DNA of 64,000 nt from Cyanidiococcus yangmingshanensis (Eukaryota > Rhodophyta > Bangiophyceae > Cyanidiales > Cyanidiaceae). Both the position numbers and the translations under genes were made by a program. Within the stretch, counting starts at the first letter, position 1. The number at the start of each line of letters is the position of its first letter. The stretch lies in assembly GCA_013995675.1 (NCBI GenBank), contig VWRR01000011.1, positions 186,001 to 250,000 on the forward strand, in the 5' to 3' direction. Positions 43,016 through 53,716 of the stretch are shown piece by piece. The notes beneath the pieces were generated by a model, which saw nothing but the letters and a program-made list of their open reading frames with translations, was not told the origin of the DNA and searched no databases.

Positions 43016-43903
43016 TCAGGGGTTTCGTCGGCTGCGATGCTCCTGCGGTATCAACGCAACATCAAGCACAACTGGTGGCTGGGTACGCAAGTCGATCCAG
43101 CTCGTCGATGAGAGGCACATATGCTTACGAAACAATGCGAGATCACCCGATTCTTCAGGATATGCGTCCTCACTTTCAGGGAGTATGTCTTCAAACTCTA
43201 CTCGTTTCGATGTTTCCATCACAGGGCATGTTACGCAACGCAGCTGAAGATGCATATCTGCGCAGCCGACGAGTCGCACCTTGCTGGGCAGCAGCGATAC
43301 GCACGCGGCAACGTACGCAATGCCGAAAGTATACTGGTCCAGCTACAACACCGAGGAAGATTATTGAATCCACGAGATCTGTTACCGCAACCTGCTGCGA
43401 ACGGAGCACACGCGTAGACAGCGACATTTTGTCGTGAGCAGAGTTCTAGCACAGATGCCATCGGCTGCACATCGACGCGGGAAATATGTAGCACAGAGTT
43501 TCCGTTCTTTTCGTTCAGGCGAATCACACCTGGATCGAGCGTTGCGCCCTGCTCGAGGCTTGACCACTCCGCAGTGTTTGCAGCGCCGGTGGTAACAGTG
43601 GTTGTTCGCGGTTCAGGGACCGCCTGCTCCGAACGGTGCCTAAGAGCGAGGTGCGGCACTATTGCGGTTTTGCTTTTTCGATAGCCTGAGCCGTCCCTGG
43701 GGTTGCTTTCGAGCAGCAGACCGGGAAAGCAGACCTCGTGTCTCGTCCGAGTCGCGGCAGCATCTACGGCGGCCGAAACTGTTGACCCCCGCTGCGAAAG
43801 CGCTCCTAGCGTGAGAAGCGGTGCGGCTTTCGAATCCCCTTTTGTTTGTGAATTTTTTAATGTCTAGTTCTGGCCCCAAATCTCGGTCATAGGAGGCGTT
43901 CAT
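43016..43903 (-). CDS. Possible unknown gene, frame-broken
   Basis: No single frame spans this stretch, but the minus strand keeps coding-like composition in successive frames: 43903-43800 (MNASYDRDLGPELDIKKF), a frame open without stop from 43867 to 43231 (about 210 codons), and 43279-43016 (EFEDILPESEDAYPEE). The middle part contains VLELCSRQNVAVYACAPFAA, which by eye recalls the 'cryenigiavyaysPlxxG' segment of aldo/keto-reductase-fold proteins, but the match is short and may be chance. Because most neighbouring genes have frame changes, a broken gene is plausible. I do not assign a function. Confidence 0.3.
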
Positions 43904-44742
43904 AAAAACTAGAGGCCAAACAACTTGATTTCGAAAAACACGTCAATCCTGTCTCTATCTGCTGGCCAATCAAATGACCCTTGCCGGCGCACCATGATTA
44001 TCGCCAGTACGGAAATGCGCTCAGAGACGCCTGTGTCCAGAGAAACGGTGACGTACTTCAGACGAATTCAGTCGAGGGTGAGTTCTCTTTGCGGAAAGTC
44101 TTCGCGAACTTTCTTCACGCCCCAAGCGTTATCTCGGTCTCGTGCTCTGCCCGTGGCTAGAAAGATATGTTTAGCTACCGTAAAACATGACTTGCGCGGA
44201 GGAATCCAATGCTTGGCTCAACAGCCGTGACCCCTTTCATTGGTTGCGTCGATATGACGGGCATGAGCTGAACTTTCAACGGGATTTTATGGTGGCATCG
44301 ATTTGCCGGCCCAGATACTCATTTCATCCTTCGAGATGGCTTGACCTAGCAGGTGGCAATCGAACAAGATTCCAATCGACGCGCATCGCTTCGAATCTGA
44401 GGAGAGATTTCCTCAGTCCTTGGGCCCCACAACCACGGCTTACGTTTCGATTGCACCCAGATAGGTTCGTTTTTTTCGTGTCCAAACCATTCATTCGCGA
44501 AGAGGCTCGAACGATGCCGATGGCCTGCCCAGAGCGGCGCTGTTCATTCTCCAACTGGCGATGATTCATATGTTCACGGAGGCCAGAGAGAAGTGTCACT
44601 GCGTAGACATTGCCGCGTAAACCGATCTGATGTCAATATTGACTCATATATTCTTGGAAAGCTTTGAATCGTGACGTACCTCCCAATGATCGTCTAGTGC
44701 TCCTCTTCGACTGTGACCGGAGCAGCATAACGCGTGTGGAAT
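43904..44742. other. Spacer, no gene recognised
   Basis: Frames of 91-125 codons occur on both strands and overlap one another (43925-44230, 44187-44564 plus; 44324-44599 minus). None has a recognisable domain. Confidence 0.4.
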
Positions 44743-45315
44743 TTATTGCTGGCGCTCGACAACAAAGACAACGCATTCCAACAAATCATGAAGAATAAAG
44801 TGGAGAAACGCTCTCGTGTCTAGAGGCGCTCGAGGTCGATCGCTTGAGGATAATGAGTCAATAACCCACCACTGGAATGTTTGTTCTTCAGGGTGACGCC
44901 GACGAACTGCTGCAAGCCAATGTCTCTCCGAGCGCCATAACTGCCACCATCGCCGGTAGGGGACCACTTCACTTAGAAGCGCACCTATCACACAAGGGCC
45001 TTCCAGGCGCTCCAAAGCCAGTTCCTCATTACGGTAGCTCATCGTATCAACCATGAGGCCTTGTCGTTGGACCGCAGCGCAAACGACGTCCGCACTGTAG
45101 CAACCCATACCAAAGAGCGCCTTGTGTCGTGGCCCAGGCATCAAAGCTGAAATTTCCTCCGAAATGGTCTCAAAATCACTGGCACTGTAAACTTGCTGTT
45201 GCAAAAGGTTATTCACTGCGTGCACACCGCAGTGGTACCAGCGTTGTCGCTCGTGAAAGGTTGGCGGCTCCATGCAGGCCGTCGAAAGGCTGACGACAAC
45301 GCCCGTCACGCTCAA
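44743..45315 (-). CDS. Josephin-domain deubiquitinase (Josephin-1/2 type)
   Basis: A cysteine protease that removes ubiquitin. The whole 190-residue protein is essentially one Josephin domain, as in JOSD1/2, with no ubiquitin-interacting tail like ataxin-3. Catalytic residues: oxyanion Gln24 and nucleophile Cys29 in FHERQRWYHCGVHAVNNLL, His132 in RHWLAAVRR and Asp153 in WWVIDSLSS (Asp or Asn is allowed there). Met15 (45273) begins MEPPTFHERQ and would be a more compact start than 45315. No frame break. The next gene upstream is over 1 kb away. Confidence 0.92.
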   Translation of the reverse strand: MSVTGVVVSLSTACMEPPTFHERQRWYHCGVHAVNNLLQQQVYSASDFETISEEISALMPGPRHKALFGMGCYSADVVCAAVQRQGLMVDTMSYRNEELALERLEGPCVIGALLSEVVPYRRWWQLWRSERHWLAAVRRRHPEEQTFQWWVIDSLSSSDRPRAPLDTRAFLHFILHDLLECVVFVVERQQ

Positions 45316-46779
45316 AGGCTTGGATCAAACCTCTTGTCAGGTTTCAGAAGTAGCTCGTACCTGAACCAATATCGCGCAGGAAGAGACGCATAGATTGAAA
45401 CAAGTTCACGTCATATCTGGCCGAAAAGCCCGGTCGCCAACAGCGAGCAGTAGTCGTGAACGGCTGTGTCGGAAACAACCCGTTGTTGACCGCACACGAC
45501 CAACAACTAGAAGGCAAAGTTCGCACCGGCCTGGAACGCTGCAGCCTGCCGTGAAAAGAGCCTTCGGAGACAGCTCTGTAATCAGGACCTCTCTTTTCAC
45601 AGCTGTACTGCGTCTGTTCAGAACGAGGCAATCGAGTCCGAGTCTGTTAGCAACATAACGCCTTTCGACTACGGCACACTTGAAATGGATTCGTCTTTTG
45701 GCGTCCGTCGATTGATGATGAATGCTTCAACCAGATGCGGCGCTGAAGACGACTGCCTCGCATTCCTCGATGAACCCTTTCAGATTTCGCTGTTGTTTAT
45801 TTTCTGGTGTCTGTATCAAGCGACACAATGTCCAAGTTGTGCAAGGCTTTCACTCCAGCGTGATGAGAAAGTCGGTTGCGGAACTCACTCGCCCAGAGAG
45901 CGCACCGAGCCCTTTATTGAACGTTATTCCATTCTCGTCCCTGTTTATGTCGTGCGCAAATTAGAGCGTTGCTCCATGTCTCAAGCCACGATAGACTGGT
46001 TTGTTCAGTATAGACCACCGCTCGGAGGATGAGCGCGTCACCTGTTTCCAGAAACTCTCGATGGTAGCCAATCGCGGAAGTGCTTCCATGGTTGATTGGC
46101 TCGCTGCAGAGCCCCAGAGATCCGTTTGTTGTCGCGTATCGACCCGCGCGTGTGAAGCTAGGTTTTCATGCCCAGGTGGCACGTGACACAAGTCCGATCC
46201 AGAAGACCAGTATCCCCCGGGGCCTACGGGATCCAACCCGAGAGTTGAGTCGGTCCATCGCTCTATCTTCGCTACAACTGCACCGGTGAAATCAGGATAA
46301 GCATTCGGCATCAAGACGTTTACGCTCGCAGTTAGGGCGCGAAAGGCAGCATAGGCTCAAGGCGCGAACGACTCCCCTCTTGGGTCGCTGAGGCAACTGA
46401 ATGTAAGGAGAGTACAGGTAGGGGGAACCATGCACGATGCACGGATCTGGGTACTTCATCTGAATGAGCGTCCATCACGTTCTGCGACACAATGCAGAGG
46501 CGGGAGTGTGCCAGTTAAGGAGCGTATCGCGGTCCGAATCTTTGGGGAGTTTCCCCATCGGCTTCGCGTCTGTGCCCAATATACATTGCCGTCTGTGGAG
46601 TCATCTCATGTAATTGCCCGAGTTAGTTGGAAAAAGATTTTCGAAAAGCTAAAACGTTGACATTATTCCATCGCTGTGGATGCAAATAAGACATACTCAG
46701 TCATAATCCTAATGGGGTTGAGAAAAGCTCATTTGATCTTTGATCAAGGTCCGCTGGACTCTCTCAACGATAAAGGGGG
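45316..46779. other. Spacer of 1.5 kb, no gene recognised
   Basis: Several unrecognised frames occur, the longest 117 codons (45961-46314 minus, 45685-46032 plus), with antisense overlap. A 76-codon plus frame at 46430-46660 has basic composition but no domain. Confidence 0.4.
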
Positions 46780-47899
46780 TCATTGTCTCGAATCGTACAG
46801 AATCTTACACTGCAGATTAAAACACACTGCTGCGGAGGGTCTCAGTGGTCGAAACTGCCCACACACTGCACAGTGGCCTCGTCTCAGGAGCATTCGTTCC
46901 GCGCATTCCTCAATTAATGCCTCGGGGACCTCACCTCTGAGTGCGTCTGAATTGACTAAATGATCGCTGAATTCACCGCTCGGCTCTCGAAAGCGCTCCG
47001 ATAGTCCTGAAGCTCGCTTTCGAATGCTACGCCGCAACGGCGCTCCAGGCGGTGCGCGATCAGTCATAGACTGCGGTGCCACGGGCGTACATGGGCGCTC
47101 TACCGTCTCTAAAACTTTGTCGGGAGCAGCACCAAGCGCAGTTTCACATGACTGTGTTGCGGGATCTGTCGAATGCGTTCTGGTATCCGTAAGAATGTCC
47201 GTCTGGTTTCTCGCATCGCTTTGAGGTTGAACACCATTCCGTCCGGTGCTCGAGGCCCCAGAACCGGTACAAGATGAGGCATCCGAACATGAACGTCGAT
47301 GCGAGCCGCGTCTCTTACCCCGAACCCCTTCGAGAGAATCGTTTGAAACAGTCTCTTTCAGTGCCATGAAAATCAATCTTTTGCGGAGAACGGCCAGACT
47401 CAGAGCAACCCGAGCTCGGAGTCGTACTCCGTCTGCCCAAGGCTGCCGCCTGGCTCCGTCCTGTCGGGCTCGTCTCCCCCGGTTCACTCTCTCGAGAATC
47501 TCTCTCCGCCTCCATGCTGCCTTCGTCCAGACCTAAGCAACTCGAGATTGCGTTGTCTGAGCCTGTCCGGGCGTTGGATCGAGTACTGCGAACAGTTCGT
47601 CTGTCGGGGTCAGACAGACCTCTTGGTGCCGCAACTGCACCAACCTCCTTTGGTTTGGAAGCCCTTCCTGGTGGCCGCACTGGTCTCCGTGTGTCAGACT
47701 TATCGTCTGCAGTTTCCTTAGTAACTGCGGGCGTCTCTTCACCCAAGCCAGCCGCAGTTCGTTTCAGCGACGATGCGTCCGTGGCACGGCGGGGACTCCC
47801 TTCGCCCTGCGTCGAGGTGGAATCCTGCAAACAGTGCCAGCCTCTGCCAGCATATAGTGTCCTGCTCCTTCGCTTGCGTGATCCACCGCCGGTCGACAT
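46780..47899 (-). CDS. Unknown Arg/Ser-rich protein with CxxC C-terminus (frame break)
   Basis: I do not recognise it. From 47899 the first frame gives a hydrophilic, Arg/Ser/Pro-rich chain; near 47370-47390 (+1) it passes to a second frame that ends in a compact domain: VPEALIEECAERMLLRRG, then CAVCGQF and AVCFNLQCKILYDSR, four cysteines as C-x2-C-x11-C-x4-C, which could bind one zinc. Joined length is about 370 residues. Disordered basic region plus small zinc site suggests a nuclear protein (inference). Similar composition in both frames across the junction supports a single gene. Confidence 0.5.
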
Positions 47900-49360
47900 G
47901 AACGCCGCTCAGATGGGTCACGAAACAAGTCGGTGAGCACACGCACGCACACTCAACCAGTGCGCGTGTTTTCACTCTTTGAACACGAACCTTTGCCTCG
48001 TTCCGCCCCGGCTATGCGACACAACACGGCCGGCACTCTTAAGTGCGTAAAGTGTAGAGAACTTGCGGCTGCGCAAAGTTTACACTGGGCCACACCTCGC
48101 TGTACGCAGTCTTGTCGAAGAAGAATCGGTAAGCACACTTGACAGACACCGGAGGCGGAACAAATCATCTCGACGCACACCGCCGGCCGTTGCAAGATAT
48201 TTTGATTCGCGGTCGCAGGGGAGACACCCAGCATTTTCCAAAACTGGACACGGATGTAAATATATCCCATAGACGGACATCAGATCCAGAAGCGGCGGCC
48301 GCGACACGATCGCTAGTGGCCCAAAATGGCCCAGGCGATGGCCACTTTGGGGGCGTCTGTGCGCCTGGTGGGCGCTTCAGACATCCGGTCGCCATCGCGG
48401 CGGTGTCTGGTGCTGCGTCGATCAGCGCGGGGGTCGACGGACAGCGGACACGCCCAGTGTCCATCGCGGATTTGCGTGGCTGATGTTTTCGCGGTCGCGC
48501 TCATGGCGCAGGGGACAGCGCGTCGAGAATGCGTACTGTCCCGATTTCGACCGACTCCAGGATACTCCATTGCGCTAGAAAATCTGATGCATGTCTCTAT
48601 GTTCTGTGATTGCTACTAATTTTTATGTATTCAGAACAAGCAGCGGGCAAGTGACGCTTTTATCTGAGCGTACACGTTCATGAAAGCAGGACGAGGCTAC
48701 CTTGCAATAGACGAACGGCGACGCAAGCATTCAGTAGCTGGACGTCGACGATGCTTCTGCAGCATCGAAGCTCAGAAGCAGACAACATCGTTACGAGGAC
48801 CTTCCCCTGATCGCGTAGGTCCATGTATCAGTTCTGGAATACGGATCATACAAAGAGTAATTTTTCGAGTATCGAGGCTTCTTTGTAGCTGTTGAACGAT
48901 CTCTGTTCTCGGGAGGAGTTCTCCAATGTCTCAGTGAAGTTGCGCCTCCAGTCATGGAGAATCGACGAGTTATAGCGACGATGTAGACGCAATCATCGTA
49001 CTCCTCAAGGGGGCATAAACCGGGTTTCAGCCCTCAGAGAAGCATATATCTGCCGAGAAAACGTTCCTCGTTTTCTTCTTTATTGGCTCAGATTTGCTTC
49101 GGTCGTTTGTCTGTGGCGCACGCGAATCCTTTCATCCAGCGAACTTGAATCGATCATCGTGATGCACCGACAGAAACTTTCACAATCTTCCGTCTGTGCT
49201 GGCGTTCAATATTGCTGCCGCTTTCCAAGTGGAGAAGCATTGCTTTCGAAAAACGCAGATTGATTCGATGCGAGATCTATCGATGGCGACTTGTGCTGCG
49301 CGCTCACCGGAGAGCACGCATAGCTGCGACTGAACTTCTGTGTAGCACGTCGCCACCTAG
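47900..49360. other. Divergent spacer, no gene recognised
   Basis: Lies upstream of the CxxC protein (minus) and the M16 peptidase (plus). The part at 48320-48480 is GC-rich with runs like GGCCCAAAATGGCCC, a near-palindrome at about 48320-48334. Unrecognised overlapping frames (97-114 codons) occur on both strands. The 48600-49200 part is AT-richer. Confidence 0.4.
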
Positions 49361-51015
49361 ATGCATGGGAGCACTTCTGCGTTCTGCGCTGCGGACGCAC
49401 CAACAGATTTCCGACTCTCGGTGAAGCGGAAGATAACCTGTAGTAGAGGCAGCGGGAACAAGCCACTTGCGAAGCACTGGCACCATAGCACCCGATCAAG
49501 CTATCTTCCGTGCAGCCGAAGAGAGTTTCTTCGAGGTTTCCTCTTGACAGCCGGTGTGGTCTTCGGGGGTGATCGCTTCTCGTCGACTTTAGCGACAAGC
49601 GCGCCATCCAGCGACTTGGAGATCTTTACTGCCGAACAAACACGAAACTTGTACCAGTTTAGTTTGGCGAACGGGGCGCGTTTTGTTGTCTTTGAACGAA
49701 AAAATACACCAACGGTGAGTTTTACGAGCTTCGTTCGTGTTGGTGCCGTCGATGAGCCTGATGGCAAAACTGGAATGGCCCACTTTTTAGAACATCTGGC
49801 TTTCAAAGGCACGAGGCGTCTGGGTACGAAAAACTGGGCCGAGGAGTCACGCTTGCTCTGCCAACTGGATGCACTCTACGAGAAATGGCGGACGCAGCCG
49901 GACTCTGTACGCGATGAAATCCAATCTCTCTCAAGGCGTGCAGAAGCGTTCGTAGATGAGAATGCTTTCGGTCGACTTGTGCAGCGGAATGGAGGCGTCG
50001 GCCTCAATGCAGCTACCGAGGCAGATTCGACGCAATATTTCTATAATATGCCATCAAACAAACTGGAACTGTGGTTCGCGCTAGAGTCAGAGCGATTCAA
50101 AGATCCTGTCTTTCGTGCATTCGAACGAGAACGGCGGGTGATACTCGAGGAGCGTTTGCTTCGCGTCGAAAATGATGACATCGGCAAGTTTTTGGAAAAG
50201 CTTCTACAGGTGACATTTGAGCGTCACCCGTACAGACGTCCGGTCATTGGGTACAAAAACGATATCGAAAAACTAACCCCTGCAGATGTGCGGTCCTTTT
50301 TCCGCGAACACTATACTGCAGATCGTCTCACGTTTGCCATTGTCGGCGACGTGGAGCATGAGCGTGTTCGAGACTATGCCGAAAGATACTTTTGGACCTC
50401 CCAAATTCGCCTCTTGCATTGCGAGGTAAATCCAGCGATCTCACTGAGCCAGCGCAACAAACCGCGAAGCGCTTTGAAATGGATTTGTCTTCGAATCCGA
50501 TCTGTGTGGTGGCCTATCGAGTTCCACCATTTCAACACGAGGACACTGCACCCTTGCGCGTGATGGCTGACCTCCTCGATGGAGGGCGCCTCAGCCGGCT
50601 GTATAGGGCGCTTGTCGAGACAGGTATGGCATCGTCAGCGAGTTTTAGTCTTGGGTTTCCCGGCGAACGCTTTGCGAACTTGGGGATGTTCCTGGCATTG
50701 CCCTCTCCGGGCCAGAATATGCAGAAGATTCTGGAGGAATGGGAGCACATCATTAAGATGCTTCTAATTCCGAACAATATATCGGAGCAGGAAATACAGC
50801 GAGTCCGCAAAAGGGTCCGGGTTTCCTTACTTAACGCGATCATGGACAACAGCGAGATGGCTGGTCTTCTCGGCAAGTTTGCTTCGATGACCGGTGATGC
50901 CCTCGAGCTGTTTCGGTTCCTTGAACGTATCGGGACAGTTCGTCGCGAGGATATTTCCCGAGTGGCAGAAAAGTACTTGAGATCTGAGAACAGCGTGACC
51001 GGTCTCATTGTTTGA
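49361..51015 (+). CDS. M16 zinc peptidase with twin-arginine signal (frame break)
   Basis: An inverzincin metallopeptidase of the bacterial/cyanobacterial-like M16 group. Zinc motif HFLEH at residues 141-145 (GMAHFLEHLAFKGTRR); the distal Glu is probably Glu242 in LWFALESERFKDP. GGVGLNAATEADSTQYFYN and RHPYRRPVIGYKNDIEKLTP are typical of the cyanobacterial type. Residues 1-50 are basic and Ser/Thr-rich, and residues 52-70 form SRREFLRGFLLTAGVVFGG, a twin-arginine signal with a hydrophobic core. Together they resemble a bipartite signal for Tat export into the thylakoid lumen (inference). The frame changes near 50392-50420 (-1 or +2) before the second M16 half (GGRLSRLYRALVE), which is inactive in this family. 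Joined, about 545 residues; no sign of a second zinc site. Confidence 0.88.
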
Positions 51016-51784
51016 ATACCCGAGGCGCAGTTTCTTGAGAACAGACACTGACTCTCGGGTAGGCAGATGGCATAGGCGAAACGTGATCTCTCTACAGGAA
51101 TGATGATGCTCAATTTGGTCTCATCTAAGAGGCTAAACTTTCAGCAGAAATGGCTACAGCTGCATTCGATCAATGCTTGCGGAATAAAATCTACAATAAG
51201 CTAGAGATGTGGCGGAAAATGGACTCTCATTATAGCAGCCGAGGCATGTGGCCAGCTAGCACGATCGAATATGAATCAGTGTATGAAATTGAATAGCTCA
51301 TTCGCCTCAGTTTGGAATCACAGAGTTTCGGCGCTCCCTTCTTTGATGAGCGAAAGCGCATACTTGTTGCGCAAATGATCTTAAAGCTGGATTCCAAATT
51401 GAAATCCTAATGCGCACTGCTGCGTGTAGCTGGTCTCTATCGGGTTCAGCATCGGAAAAGCGAATCCAGAGCCAACGAGGCGCGGTCGAAGCTGCGAGAT
51501 CTTCTTCGCCGGCGCTTCTTTCCCGCACAGACTCCTACGGCTCGCGACACGCAGTTTAATATAGAGCGTTTCTTCGCTTGTGTTCGCAAAGGCATACAAT
51601 CATTCGCTTCGTTCGCCAAATGAGACGGGTGCGGTCCATCGGTTGACTCTTTCTACCACCGAGTGCCTGGTTTTTCACAGAGGCATCACCCTACAATCTT
51701 CTCGAAGAAAAACGGTTCGAGCCTTTCACGATAAAAGCCATTTTAGACCCCTGAATCCCTTTTATGTGCAGTGGTAAATCGCTA
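51016..51784. other. Convergent spacer
   Basis: Separates the 3' ends of the M16 gene (plus) and the FNR/J gene (minus). Only short frames; the region around 51130-51300 is relatively AT-rich. Confidence 0.5.
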
Positions 51785-53716
51785 TTAAATGCCAAGATCA
51801 TATCGGCGACGACTCGATTCATCGCGCAGCACGGAATACGCAAAAACAATGCGCTGCATGCGTCTCGTGGCCTCGTCGTTCTTGCCATGGTGCATATCGG
51901 GGTGCCATTCTCTGGCCAATGAGCGATACGCTCTTTTGATATCAACTTGCGACGCCGTCCTCGGCACGCCTAGCACAGCGTATAGATCCATATGTCCGAA
52001 TGTAGAGGCGAACCCCTGATCACTCTCACCAGAGCTGCTATTGGATGAGCCCTCTCCAGAGCTGTACGCCCCACTCCCCCAACCTTCTCGTCTATTTGTG
52101 TTGGATTGGTAAGCATTAGAATTTCTCTGCCAGCTATCTTGTGCGAAAGCAGTCCAGTCGCCACCAGACGCAGCCCAGCGAGCCTGCTCTTGCTCCCAAC
52201 GTTTCCAGTAATTGCTCCATATTTCGTCGTCGAAACGCACTGACCACGATTCCGCATTGGACGCAAACCATTCTTCCCATTGATCATTGTTATCCTCAGC
52301 CTCCGCCGCTGCAGTTCCTGGATCTCCAGTACAATGATCCGCATCCCCGTTTTCCTCAAAATCTTCGTCATTCACTGATCCAACCGCATCGTGAGGCGAT
52401 TCATCAAGGTCTTCAGGCTGACACCACATCCTCCAAGTAGAGCGGTCTACCTGCGTGCCGCTGACATTTTCAGTTGCAGAGCTGTACTCATTCGTGCGGT
52501 GATTGGCTCTGTCTGTGCGCACCGGTCCCCTTCGGGCCGTCATGCCGAACAAAACGTCATCATCCATGTCGTCGTTTTGCTCGCGACCGATGCGGACATG
52601 AGCCTGCGCCGTCGCAGAGATATCTGAGAGAATCGTTCTCTGGGTGATTTCCGCGATCGCGGATTCCATCAGACCTTGTTGACGCAACAGCGCGTGAATT
52701 TGCCGCCCAAACGCATCGCTGCTGGTGCAAACAAGAGCAGCGGTATTCTCTTTGTGGCGAATATCGAGGATACGCCGCTGCAGCAGGCTCTGCAAATCAA
52801 CCCCATGAGGCTGAGGATGTACTTGAATGCCGTAGGCGATCCACATCGGGAAGTGCGCATTAAACGGCACATGCTCCAAATGATCAACAAAGAATATCGC
52901 CCGTACCTCGCATTTTCGAACCGTGCCTTCACCACTACAACGACGCCAGTCATCCCACTCGAAAAGCGAATGTGCCGCCGCGAAACCGTGGACGTGATCC
53001 GCAAAGAAGAAGAGCATCTCAGGAAGAGACCCATGTGGGAGAGCAATTCCTCGCCCGAGCGCTTTCGAGACTCGAAGCGTCTCGCCGATGCGCAACGCTT
53101 CGATCCCTAAACGATTCCAACCACCGGTGACACCATGCCTGTCAACAAGGATCTGGAACCGCCCTGCCAGGTTTCCTGGCGGAGACGCAAGCGTTGCCAA
53201 AATTCTACGTTGACAATTCAAAGGACTTTCTATCTGAATAAACTGACCAGGAAGTTTGTGGCTTTGAAAGCACTCATTGCAAACTTGCAAAGTTACTAGA
53301 ATAAAGCGCTCATCCTTGGAAACCAACCGAATGCCAGTGACAACTGCAGTATCTTCGGTGAGATTCTTATTTGACCACAGAAACGAGGCTACTTCCGCGT
53401 CAGCGCGGAGCCGGTAAGCACCGCCCTCACCTGAGCTGGCGCCTGTGGCGAAAAGTGAAACATGACTTCGCGGGCTCGCATATTCCGAAGAATTCCGATC
53501 GTGCTGCCGCCAGGACAACGCGCGAAACCAACGGAACAGCGATCTTCCGCCCAATCCTTGCCATCGCACGCAGCACAAGGTACGAATACCTGTCCGCGGG
53601 CCCACAGCCGAGAGTCTGCTGCTGCGGCCCACAAAAGCCTCCTTTCCATGTTGTCCAAGTGAGCCTCCACCGTAGTTTGGGACGAAAACCGTATATTTGA
53701 CTTGTGCTTGCTGCAT
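51785..53716 (-). CDS. FNR-like domain fused to a C-terminal J domain
   Basis: One uninterrupted 643-codon frame. Residues 1-105 look like a plastid or mitochondrial targeting region (Arg/Ser/Phe-rich). Residues about 115-355 resemble a ferredoxin-NADP reductase-type FAD/NAD(P) module of the plant PKIWI502/At1g15140 kind: KLPGQFIQIESPL, ILATLASPPG, LGRGIAL, and AALVCTSSDAFGRQIHALLR near the end. The nucleotide-binding glycine motif (GTG/GSGISP in relatives) reads FADHVHGFAAAHSL, so NAD(P)H binding may be lost. Residues 360-570 are an acidic, Trp/Ser-rich linker. Residues 577-641 are a J domain (LYAVLGVPRTASQVDIKRAY, HPD at 605-607), so it should stimulate an Hsp70. The family assignment of the first module is by eye. 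Function is unknown; a redox-sensing or redox-scaffold co-chaperone is a guess. Confidence 0.8.
   Translation of the reverse strand: MQQAQVKYTVFVPNYGGGSLGQHGKEAFVGRSSRLSAVGPRTGIRTLCCVRWQGLGGRSLFRWFRALSWRQHDRNSSEYASPRSHVSLFATGASSGEGGAYRLRADAEVASFLWSNKNLTEDTAVVTGIRLVSKDERFILVTLQVCNECFQSHKLPGQFIQIESPLNCQRRILATLASPPGNLAGRFQILVDRHGVTGGWNRLGIEALRIGETLRVSKALGRGIALPHGSLPEMLFFFADHVHGFAAAHSLFEWDDWRRCSGEGTVRKCEVRAIFFVDHLEHVPFNAHFPMWIAYGIQVHPQPHGVDLQSLLQRRILDIRHKENTAALVCTSSDAFGRQIHALLRQQGLMESAIAEITQRTILSDISATAQAHVRIGREQNDDMDDDVLFGMTARRGPVRTDRANHRTNEYSSATENVSGTQVDRSTWRMWCQPEDLDESPHDAVGSVNDEDFEENGDADHCTGDPGTAAAEAEDNNDQWEEWFASNAESWSVRFDDEIWSNYWKRWEQEQARWAASGGDWTAFAQDSWQRNSNAYQSNTNRREGWGSGAYSSGEGSSNSSSGESDQGFASTFGHMDLYAVLGVPRTASQVDIKRAYRSLAREWHPDMHHGKNDEATRRMQRIVFAYSVLRDESSRRRYDLGI

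Noticed and set aside
51785-53716. Treating the FNR-like part as an active ferredoxin-NADP reductase
   Set aside because: The usual nucleotide-binding glycine motif is absent, so activity cannot be claimed.
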